The notes under the pieces were generated by a model. The model saw nothing but the letters and a program-made list of their open reading frames with translations, ran no database searches and was not told the origin of the DNA. DNA of 64,000 nucleotides. Origin: Owenia fusiformis. Its lineage: Eukaryota; Annelida; Polychaeta; Sabellida; Oweniidae. The position numbers and the translations under genes were made by a program. Location of the stretch: the NCBI GenBank assembly GCA_903813345.2, contig CAIIXF020000008.1, forward strand, positions 2,241,341 to 2,305,340, in the 5' to 3' direction. Below are positions 24,990 to 34,943 of this stretch, in pieces. Numbering within the stretch: the stretch's first letter is position 1; every line of letters starts with the position of its first letter.

Positions 24990-26270
24990 TTGCTTTATTT
25001 TAGCGATCTTTATCATAATCTCTCGAGTAACATTAACATATCATTATTGTGAAAATATGCTGTTACTTTGTTGCAAATAAGGCATTCTTGTTGGCAGGAA
25101 AAATTGCATGAAATTCCCTGGGATTTTTGACTTCTTTCATAAACTGGGACTTATTAAAATGGTCTGAAAGATGTATTTTCAATTTTCTAAACGCCCTGGC
25201 ACTAATTACAGAGAATGCGGTAACTAACTAATGAAGAATGTATATCATTGAGTTTGCATTCCACAGATAGAAATCTTAGTTAGTCTTTTGGACAGTAACC
25301 AGTTATTGATTTGAACTGTAACCTAGTGTTACAGACACTTTTGGATAGTAACTAGGTGTTACTAATGGTAATCAAAAATCAGTAATCATTTTGGACCAGT
25401 GACCGGATTACTGATTTTATGAAGTAATAGGATGTTTATCATTTGCACTGTAACCTAATACTACAGAACTTGAACTGTAATTAGGCGTTGCATCTTTTGT
25501 CCTACTGTAAGAAGTCTTAAGTTTTACTATGAGTACTTCATGTTTTGAGAAATTAGGTAAGTTTTCTTATTTTTCTCTTGATTTTGATTTATCAATTAAT
25601 TTGGACTGAGCCCAGGTTATAATGAAAACATGCGCTACGCGCTAACGCGCTAATAGAAAATGATCTTTCCCCCATGATGAGTGTTTATGATTGGTCTATA
25701 TCCTAGGCCTAGGGACATGTATACTTAGGGTTATGATTCCCTGGGAACTTGTCAAAACATTGACACTTCAAAGGCTTTAACGAAGAAATTTTCGTTTTTA
25801 ATCGCAATATTTGCTTGTGATATTTAACTTATTTCAACCGTCAAATTCCTTCATTTATTGGTACTTCCGGGCCACTTCCAGGCCAGTCAAACGGGGAATC
25901 CACTTTTAAATCCAACTGCCATCTTGAAAAGAGATGAAATCTCTCTCGATGAAAAACAAAAATGTTCCCGTTCTGCTGATAAACCCAGATAATAATTGTG
26001 GATTCAACTACACAAAAGAATACTAAATCATCATATTTAGGAGGGTGAGGTGTAATCCTGTGTTATCCTCCCTTCTGATCATTTGTTTGTTACATGACAT
26101 ATTTTTATTGGTTTTAATTTCTTTGGTATTTTATTTCCCATAGACAGTTAGTTGAGTTGATTATTTAAAGGTGACATGGACAGAATCTAGTGTAGTGTAA
26201 ACTGATCATCATAGGTCTGTGAAAATACCCAGTAACCTATTGATGTAGGTATCTTAAGTGTAAGAGGTAT
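24990..26270. other. Non-coding spacer with short imperfect repeats
   Basis: Positions 25290-25480 contain diverged copies of 'GTAACTAGGTGTTAC'-type words. No gene seen. Confidence 0.4.
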
Positions 26271-26271
26271 A

Positions 26272-27150
26272 CCTAGGTATTGACATCACAAATAACTTAC
26301 GCTGGACTACACATATTCAAACTATTGTATCCAAAGCCAATAAGGTGCTTGGATTCCTCAGGCGCAACCTCCATCAATGCCCTGAAAAAGTGAAGGCTCA
26401 GGCGTACAAGTCACTAGTCCGGCCTAATTTAGAGTATGCCAGTTTGGCATGGGATCCATACCGACAAAAAGATATTGATATGTTGGAACAGGTACAGAGA
26501 AGAGCAGCTAGGTTTGTAACCAAATGTCACTCGAGGGAACCAGGCTGCGTCACCAAAGCTCTTCAAGACCTACAGTGGGAGCCACTGAAGGAGCGTCGAG
26601 AGGCTGCTAGAGTTTTCCTCTTCTACAAAGGAAAGCAGAACCTAGCAGCCATCCACGTGCCTCCATACTTCCGCCAACAGATCAATACCAACACTAGGTT
26701 GTATCATCCTTCTAAGTTCATACAACCATCAACTAGAACGGATGCATACAAATTTAGCTATTTCCCTAGGACAATAGCTAAATGGAACACTCTACCTGAT
26801 GACATCTTAGACTGTGACAGTCTAAGTAGTTTTAAATCATCATACTATGCCTATGTCAATAACTGCAATTAAATAGGTGTATTTTTAATATAGATCCATG
26901 TTTTAATGTAAAAGGTCCCCAGTGCACAGCAACAAGCCTGCACTACTGGTAAAGAGGGGTGATGTCAACGCGGTAGCCTGACAGTCGCCCCAGGGTATTT
27001 CAACATAGTGGTAAACCATAGATCTATTTTTAAATGTTAAGGTTTTAAATTATATTCTATTCAAATTCTATCACTGTTAAATTATATATCTGCTTTATAT
27101 GGGCTTATTAGCCTTTTGCAGATTATTGACATAGACATAGACAAGAGACA
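26272..27150 (+). pseudogene. 5'-truncated non-LTR retrotransposon, RT C-terminus with 3' tail
   Basis: Reads YLGIDITNNLRWTTHI, then KANKVLGFLRRNLHQCP, SLVRPNLEYASLAWDPY and EQVQRRAARFVT, and continues without a break to the normal end of ORF2 (FPRTIAKWNTLPDDIL, then SFKSSYYAYV, stop at 26871). Only the thumb/connection end of the RT is kept; the active site and endonuclease are lost. The 3' end at about 27115-27155 carries a short ACATAG-type tandem tail like those that end CR1/L2 copies. It is a different subfamily from the copy at 19.3 kb. Confidence 0.85.
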
Positions 27151-27391
27151 TAGAAAATTCTCCCATGTTGTAATCGTACAGGCAAAAGATTGAGACGTTC
27201 TCAGGACTATTGTCCTAGCAAGGGATGAGCACACACTACTTCCGGTTCCACCTTTTTAAAAAAAAATTAGTTTTTTTGTTAGTATTAGATCTAATAACTG
27301 GATTTTGGCTCTTCCTTGATGGAGTGGAGATTTCAATGGTGAGTATGCTCATGAAATTGTAATTTCAGAGAGTTGCTTTTCTGAAATAGAC

Positions 27392-27800
27392 CTATAGACT
27401 AGAGTCCATTTCACTGTTTCAGTTCGTCAGTAGAACGGCAAAAATAAGAAATTGGGAGACCATTGTGCAATAATATATGGAAAAGTATATTCATAATGTA
27501 CATGAATAACATTTGTATATCTTGGATTGCTTCTAGTTTGGCTTATAAAGCGTGTGGCCTCTTATATTTGGATGTTTCTCTGCCATGTTATTTTCAATAA
27601 GATTAACATGGCTGAAATTCTTCAAATTACAAGACGGCACAGGCTTATTGCACAAAAAACTAAAAAATCTGAAATATACAAATGTCATTGAAGTACATTA
27701 TGAATATACTTTTCCATATATTATTGCACAATAGTCTCCCAATTTCTTATTTTTGCCGTTCTACTGACGAAATGAAGCAGTGAAATGGACTCTAGACTAC
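27392..27800. mobile_element. Palindromic MITE, copy 1
   Basis: Two ~200 bp arms form a near-complete inverted repeat: AGAGTCCATTTCACTG, CAGTAGAACGGCAAAAATAAG and ACCATTGTGCAATAATATATGG on the left reappear inverted at the right end (27700-27795). There is no coding capacity. A second copy lies at 29220-30257. Confidence 0.8.
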
Positions 27801-28036
27801 AGTTGGGGACATAAATAAATGACAGGTGGATTTGCTGAAGTGAGGATTTCCCATGTTAAAAATAAGAGAATTTACAAGAGGCCATACATCAGTGGATGAG
27901 ATTATACAAAATGTAAAATATACAAATTTTAAGGGATATATATCTAGACAATATTGGAAATTATGGGCTTTCAGACCACCATAATTAGGAAATGGTGATC
28001 GAAAATCGACCTGTCATTTATTTTTGTCCCCAACTG
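27800..28036. mobile_element. Short MITE with ~28 bp inverted ends
   Basis: CAGTTGGGGACATAAATAAATGACAGGT at the left pairs with the inverted sequence at the right end (28009-28036). It abuts the right arm of palindromic MITE copy 1, suggesting insertion in or next to it. Ends of this type are common in mariner-like MITEs; the TA duplication is not clean. Confidence 0.7.
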
Positions 28037-28582
28037 TCGTATAATTTTATAAAGTCAAAAATGTGAAGGCTAGAGATTTAGACATACTTTCCAACTCAAT
28101 TCACATCATCAAGTCCTATATCACTGTATAAAATCGTATGTCGACAATCTATAAGCTCAATTCCAATTAATATTTACCGTGCATTAACCAGAAAATACGT
28201 TAAATTTGATACAAATATGCAATTTATAAAAAACACTTACCCACCGCCAAACGAAAGTTGCGTCTCGTTTGATGAAAACGTAATCTTGAAATCTTTATGT
28301 TAATTTATAAATACGAGCAATAATGGTAATAATTTCAGAAGTTACTATATTAAAACAAATCCATATAATTCATTAATGTTACATACTTCGTGTTTAGTTT
28401 TATTTCATCTGTCGATCTATAAAATTCTAAATGTAGGTCAAGCTGGTTACTTTTCTTTTCTAACCAGCCTCAGCCGACATTCTTTCCAAAAACTGAAAAA
28501 TAATTTATTGTACTTTTGGTCTCATATATTCGTTTAACTACAGTGAATAGAAGAATATGCAATCATAATTATTATTCACATA

Positions 28583-31500
28583 ATGGCTGCACACAGTATC
28601 CCACGTCATGTTATACTCACTGGTCCTCCAGGTAAGTGAAATCTGCATAAATTACTCTCGAAATATTGAACATTTTCATTGTGGGCGATAATTGACCAAT
28701 GTATAAATATAATATTATTGTATTCAAAATACTGCTACAATCTGAACAATAATTGAACTTCTTTACTTGTCAAACATATCATACTTATTCTGAACACGGA
28801 ACTAAAGAAATGAATTGGAAACTCGAGGAATTTTGTCTCACACTCTTATTTTGAAAATTACAGACACTCTAAGTTTTAGCAGAAAATATAGGCTGAGGCC
28901 CAGGCCCGTAGGCAGATTTTGTCAAGAGGGATTCACTTTTTAAAAAGATCCAGGGCTTCACATTTGACCAATTTGGCACATCACTTGAAAAGAGCTCAGA
29001 ATGGTGAAAAACTGCAAATTGCGGTACAGTTGACAGGCTGCTCATTTTGCAGTCAAAACATCAAAATACACATCTTATTAGAGCCAAACAACAATAAATC
29101 CAATATATACCATTATTTTGCAACTAAAATGTGAATGTATTTTTCCATACAATATTACCCAGGACCATCTTATTGTTTTTTTTTTTTAGGTTTGATTGAA
29201 ACACAGAAAAAGTGATTACAGTCTGTTACACTGCTTCAAAGGCAAGCAGTTGAACCTGAAAAATAAGAAATCTATAGACCATTGTGCCATAATATACAGG
29301 GTGTCCCGAAAGTATGCCCCCCCCCTAGGCAGACATATTCCAGAGTCCTCATAGTATGTGCCATATATCATTTTAAAGTTTGTCCAAAGTTACATTGATT
29401 TGCCAAGTATCATGGTTTAACTCCCAAATCGGAAAAAGTTACAGTCATTTTAAAAGTTAGTGTTTTGTCAAAATAAAGTTCAATTTTACACGACATTACT
29501 AGTCAATGTGTCCCCCCTTGGCCATGTTAAGAGCGGCAATTATTTTCAGATATGACCTTAAAAGCCTTTCAAATAGGAGTGTGGAATTTTATAACCCTCT
29601 TAAAACCTGTTAAGGGACTTTAGAAGAGTTTCCTTGGAGTTTCTACCCTCACCATTCTCTTTTTCCAACTCAATATCCATCCGACCCGAAAAGAATTGCT
29701 GCTGTTAAGATGGCCCGGGAGGACACATTGACTAGTGATTTGGCGTAAAATTGAACTTAATTTTGACCAAACACTAAATTTTGAAATGCCTGTAATTTTT
29801 TCACATTTGAGAGTTGAACCATGATACTTGGTGAATCAATGTAACTTTGGATAAGCTTTAAAATGATATATGACACTTACTATGACGACACTGGTATATG
29901 TCTGCCTAGGGGGGGGGGCCCATACTTTCGGGACACCCTGTATAGAAAAATATATTCATATTGCACACGAATGACATTTGTATATTTCAGATTATTTAGT
30001 GTTTAGTGCAATAAGCCTGTGCCGTCTTGTAATTTGAGGTCTGTCCGCCATGTTATTTTTTGAGAATTAACATGGTAGAGAAGCATCAAAATATAAGAGG
30101 TAACAGATTTTATGAGCCAATTTACAAGCAATCCAACATATACAAATGTCATTCGTGTGCAACATGAATATATTTTTCTATATATTATTGCACAATATTA
30201 TTTAGATTTCTTATATTTCCGGTTTAACTGCTTGCCTTTGAAGCAGTGTAACAGACTTTAGGACTGTATTGGCTTTCAACGGAGTAGATTCAGTATCATT
30301 GAATATTAAATACTAATCGGGAATTCTTGAAAATGATTGTCGCAAGTCAGCAATTATGTATTATTAATTTGTCACCAAAATACCCAGAAATACAAGTATG
30401 ATGCTTGGAATTTTTCGGTTATATGACAGTGATTTTGATAAAAAAAAAAACGTCCATGTTTAACTAGAAATTTTTCATTTTCAGATAATAAAATACAGAT
30501 TTTAAGGGAAATGTTAGCACACTTTTTGAAAAATCATTTGAACATTTACTCAATTCTTTATGGCCCTTAATCATTACCCAGAGTATCAAATACTTGAATC
30601 CTGATGTTTGAATGCATGCATATTTTTTATTCTTTCAGGAATGGGTAAAACGACAGTGGTGCGTAAAGTTGTTGAACAACTTGTAAAGGAGGATCTGCCA
30701 ATACAAGGGTTCTACACTGAAGAGCTAAGAAAGGATGGGAAGAGAATTGGATTCGATTGCGTATCTGTAACTGATACTGATAATCGAGAACCTTTAGCAA
30801 GAGTAGCGTAAGTAATTCGCAACTTTTATTATAATTTTTTCTAGTTTTTTATGGCTAAAACAATTGTCACAAATAATTTACAACAAAACATGCTTTTATA
30901 TTTTAACTGCATTAGTTAAAATTGTATAAACGTTGAAGTACAATGTTTCTTTTTCTAATGTCCCATCAATTTTCTTGTGCAAAGAACACCACTTATTCAT
31001 GCACGCTAAATAAGTAAAAAATATACTTGAGAGTTTACGTTAAGATAGACATACTTTACTCCCTGCCAATTCTTCTACTTCATTTTTTCCAATCTACTCA
31101 TTACATTGCACAATCATGATGTCTTTTAATGTTAATTAACTACAGAGAAGGTCGACCCAAGAAAATGAGTGTCGGAAACTACAATGTTGATATAGAAAGC
31201 TTTGAGAAGATTGCATTCCCGAGTCTGAGTCATGAAAAGGGACAAGTGATGCCAATTTGGATCATAGATGAAGTAGGGAAGATGGAAATGTTTAGCGATA
31301 ACTTTACTCAAACTGTCGTTGATCTTGTAAATGCTCCAAATACTACAATTCTGGCAGTTGTACCTGTCCCCAAAGGCCGTCCAACTCCAATATTGGATGA
31401 AATAAGACAGAGGAAAGATGTTAAGAGCATTTGGGTTAGTGAGATTTATTAGATCTGGTTCTGATCTGGAACTTCATTCTAATTTGTATGAAAGGATAGT

Positions 31501-31730
31501 CAATTTAAGTAATTTTGATAAAACTTTAATAATTTTGTGGTTTCAATTGGAAATGTTTATACATAAACTGTTTAATTATACTGTTTGTCATACCGTCATG
31601 TTTATCAATTCATATTTTTCAGGTTTCTAAATTAAATCGGGACAATATTATCAAAGATGTAACAGAGGCATTGACTGAATCGTATCACACTTATGCCCCA
31701 CAAGATGACACATCAGATGACGTGACTTGA
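28583..31730 (+). CDS. NTPCR: Cancer-related nucleoside-triphosphatase (NTPCR/THEP1 family), 4 exons
   Basis: Hydrolyses nucleoside triphosphates; the family is a small P-loop NTPase (THEP1) found from archaea to humans. Exons 28583-28631, 30639-30807, 31146-31434 and 31623-31730 join in frame (49+169+289+108 = 615 nt) to give 204 aa, against 190 in human. The Walker A loop GPPGMGKTT (residues 14-22) is split by intron 1. It is followed by GFYTEELRKDGKRIGFD, VGNYNVDIESFE, the Walker B-like IIDEVGKMEMF (112-122) and PVPKGRP, all family signatures in the expected order. All introns have GT-AG ends (GTAAGT, GTAAGT, GTTAGT). The start ATG encodes MAAHSIPRHVILTGPP, close to the human N-terminus but longer. 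Intron 1 (2 kb) is filled with MITEs. The gene looks intact. Confidence 0.95.
28895..29135. mobile_element. Fragment of a 'GGCCCGTAG' repeat in NTPCR intron 1
   Basis: GGCCCGTAGGCAG and the following ~120 bp match the left half of the element at 60314-60520 (CACTTGARAAG, GCTCARAATGGTGAAAA). The right end is missing. The short ORF here is a by-product. Confidence 0.6.
29220..30257. mobile_element. Palindromic MITE, copy 2, split by a nested insertion (NTPCR intron 1)
   Basis: Outer ends AGTCTGTTACACTGCTTCAAAG and its inverse at 30230-30257 pair, and the interior (TAAGAAATCTA, ATTGTGCAATAATATA, CACGAATGACATTTG) is the same family as 27392-27800. The left arm is interrupted at TATA by the element 29297-29940; the uninterrupted right arm shows the empty site. 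Confidence 0.85.
29297..29940. mobile_element. Mariner-like MITE with ~260 bp inverted repeats, nested in the palindromic MITE
   Basis: Ends CAGGGTGTCCCGAAAGTATG and the inverted CATACTTTCGGGACACCCTG are flanked by TA duplications (29295-29296, 29941-29942). The arms extend to about 29540 and 29700. No transposase. A G/C homopolymer lies next to each end. Confidence 0.9.
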
Positions 31731-31734
31731 TGTA

Positions 31735-32790
31735 ATAATGATCTCAGTTGACTCTTACAAACTGAATATTCTTCCGATCGCAATCACATTCTGTATCTTT
31801 AAATAACTGGAACTCGTTTCATGGGATAAAGATGAATATAAAGGACAATTGAATCAATAAGTTAAAGAATTGAGATGTTTGGTGCAATTCTAATATGATA
31901 AATATGTGAAGGGCATTCTTTAATCAGGCCATTTTCTATTACAATCTCAAATTCAGTTCTTATCTTTATATTTACCTTGGCGTAATTTATCATATGAGAA
32001 TTGACAATAATGTCTAATAATATTCAAGTGATTTGGTTCATATTTTAGTGAAGGAATGATCTTAGTCATTTTCAATTAGGTGACAAATCCACAGAATTGA
32101 AAATCATTGAACTATGAAATAGTCAGTTTTGGTTATATGGCTTTCAGGATAATCTTTATGGGAATTATGTTATAATATAAAACGTTGCTGGTGACAGAAT
32201 CAATATCAAGAATTCTGTCGACAAAAACTTGTGTAGAACACTGAATTACTCAAGACAGTTGTATTAACGTATTGTTGGGCTCAGTTCCATTATTGAGGTA
32301 TTATCACTCAAGTGAGGCAAAATCGTGAATGAATGCATTAACCATCAATCACTTAGACTAAGTGTAAGTACTCTGACTGAAATCCTGGAGCATAAATTAT
32401 AAAAGGTTGATGTACCTCTTACGATTTTAAAAAGGTAATTGAGAAGCAAATTTTTGGTCTTTTTTTCAAACTGCATTACATGTTTATACAGAATAGTAGG
32501 TTTGTGTCATAGTCTATGATGGTGCAGGTTATAGATTGTTTTGAGTATTAAGGATCAGAATTAGAAACTGAGTCTCTTAAATGAACTGTTTATATCTGTT
32601 GCATTAAGAATTCAATGATATGTTTTCATGTATATGCAGTGTCAACAAACAAGATATCATGGGTAGGGTGTCAACATGTTTATAGACTGAGGTAAAATTA
32701 AAATGAAAAAGCAAAGGAGAAAATATGGGCTTAATTACCATTGTATTTCTTGACATATTTTGATATTAAGTAACATTGTGATGGTCAACA
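31735..32790. other. Downstream of NTPCR: 3' UTR and spacer
   Basis: Probably 3' UTR at the start. No further gene on either strand and no canonical AATAAA close to the stop codon. Confidence 0.4.
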
Positions 32791-32794
32791 TCTC

Positions 32795-32935
32795 ATGAAT
32801 ACAAATCACAATAAATGTAATTGTAGATTTGAAGAAATGCCAAATCACAATACATGTATATGTAATTGTAGATTTGAAGAAATGCCAAATCACAAAATAT
32901 GTAATTGTAGATTTGAAGAAATGCCAAATCAGACC
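32795..32935. repeat. Tandem repeat, ~50 bp unit, three copies
   Basis: 'TGTAATTGTAGATTTGAAG' followed by 'AAATGCCAAATCACAA' is repeated three times with spacings of about 54 and 47 bp. Confidence 0.85.
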
Positions 32936-33133
32936 TTTCGAAGAAATGTTTTAGATAATGTGTAGGAAATTCTACAAAAACATGTTCACACAGGCCTTGT
33001 GTTCCCTTTAGTGAAAATTATGTTTTTGATAAGTTTAGATTTATTATGTTTGCACAAATAGTTAAAGAAAATTAAACTGCTCTAAAAAGGCTGAGTTCTT
33101 ATGATTAAGTTGAACAATTATGTTGATGTAGTT

Positions 33134-33425
33134 TGTTTTACATTATGAAATATTGTATCAATCATGTATATACAATGTATTATTGTATCCATGGATACAC
33201 ATGTACAATGTATTATTGTATTTATCATGAGATACAATGTTGTATTGTATCCATTGTGTGCATACAATCTGTTATTGTATCCATTAATGTACTCATGGAT
33301 ATCCTATACATTGTATTATTCTATTCACTGAGGTATTATTGTATGCATCATGGATACACAACTCTTATTGTATCAATGTATGTACAATGTATTATAGATG
33401 TACTATATCACAATACAATACCTTA
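33134..33425. repeat. Degenerate minisatellite built on TACAATGTATTATTGTATCC
   Basis: About seven diverged copies of a unit around 45 bp. The 102-codon ORF across it is Tyr/Ile/Cys-rich repeat translation, not a gene. Confidence 0.75.
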
Positions 33426-33429
33426 CATT

Positions 33430-34540
33430 AGGTTTTCATAAGCTACCCATTTGGCTAATCATTGATCAATTATGTTGATTGTTTCCACATGTTTTTCCTT
33501 ATTATAGGTTTATTGGATGATTACTAAATGATCCAATCAGACAAATGAGGTAGCTGTGTTTATTTCGAAGCATTATGGGTATTATCTATTATTAGGTATT
33601 GTGAGTGTATGTATTATACCCTTATGTTATATGCCATATACATATGTGTTGTAAATAAAAGTCATACCTGATATATAATATATATTTTTAATATTTGTTA
33701 CTTCAGCGTGCTTGAGGGGCGTCTCTTTTATTGATTCTTAAGTTATAGAAGGAAAGAAGTACAGAAAAATTGACATAATATAGCAATGGCTCACTTTATA
33801 AGTCTGTAAAATTGTCCTGTCTCCTGTCTTTCTTTCACCCATCAAAAGTTTTTGGACAAATGTAAGCTTTTTTTATTGGAGTTGATGTCCGTGATTTGCA
33901 CTAGTGGTCCTGGGTCCTACTTTTGCCTAATTTTGGATACTAATCAGCTGATCTAAAGTTGCCATTTTATTCCAAGGGTATATAAAGGAGTATATTATTC
34001 AAGAAATCGTTACAAAATCAAAAGAATAATATTCAGTATAATTTTATTTTACCATCATGTTTATTACATGTACCGGTAGCATTCATTCATATTTTCTGTT
34101 GTATAAATAATAAGCTATAAAATCAGTCATAATAAGACATGCATTTTCTTCATAAAAATTCAAGTGAACATAAATAGTTCCTGTGAGCCTTCATTTTCTA
34201 TTTATAAATAGTTATTTTCAACATTATATGAATATAAAATGTGAATTTTACATGGATTTCCTGCCATCAAAATTGTTCAATGTTCTCAATAACAATCAAG
34301 TTGAATAATAATTACACAATTGAATGTTCAGTTAGTCTCAACACTTTTTCAGCATTGAGTGATTTTCAGCTTTGATAAAATGACCTCTTTGGAAACGAGG
34401 TTTCCTTTAGGTTCAAATATCATTTTTTTCAAATAAGATGACTGTGAACTAACTTAATTTGATTGATATTACAAGGTCTTCAGGAAATGCTATAATTCAA
34501 AAAGATCTCTCATGAATATGAGTAGAATGCACATAGAGAT
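33430..34540. other. Intergenic, no gene recognised
   Basis: AT-rich spacer between the convergent NTPCR and PPP5C genes. Confidence 0.4.
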
Positions 34541-34550
34541 CTTTTAGATA

Positions 34551-34556
34551 TTTATT
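34551..34556 (-). promoter_or_regulatory. Candidate polyadenylation signal of PPP5C
   Basis: AATAAA on the minus strand about 390 nt downstream of the PPP5C stop codon. Confidence 0.4.
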
Positions 34557-34943
34557 GCCTTGTTTTTATTATATCACTCTGACTCCAGAGTGCTAAGTCA
34601 ACTTTCCTCCCTCCTCTCTCTGAGATACTTCCTTGATTCTATTATCCAATGCGTTTAACTTTGTAATGTCAGCAGTTCCTTATAAGGCATATGCTTACCC
34701 AAAAATTTAAAGTTCAAAGTTCTTCAAGTATGCCTTGGATGTCAAACCCCAGAGCAAAATCTAGCTCAACTCTGATTGGCTTATGTTAATGTTTTATGAC
34801 CATATAAAGAAGTGAACCAGAGGAAGAGAAATGATCAAAACCAATGTTGCCATGGTAACTTTACTGTCCAGTGGTCACCATGACTTCAATACTGCTGGCC
34901 TATGAGACAATTTAGTTATTATCCTATGTATCACCGAGTGTCA

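Larger units (their letters stand above)
23786..27282. mobile_element. Region bounded by ~55 bp inverted repeats, with a gag-like fragment inside
   Basis: Sequence from 23786 (CTAAC, T/A-rich, then GGTGGAACCGGAAGTAGTG) is repeated inverted at 27218-27282. The arms match over about 55 bp and then diverge. The interval holds the gag-like ORFs at 23.98-24.98 kb and a non-LTR tail at 26.3-26.9 kb. It may be one degraded DIRS-like element with inverted termini, or two unrelated copies of a short repeat; the spacing alone cannot decide. Confidence 0.45.

Noticed and set aside
33133-33441. 102-codon ORF rich in Tyr, Ile and Cys
   Set aside because: Translation of the TATTGTATCC minisatellite.
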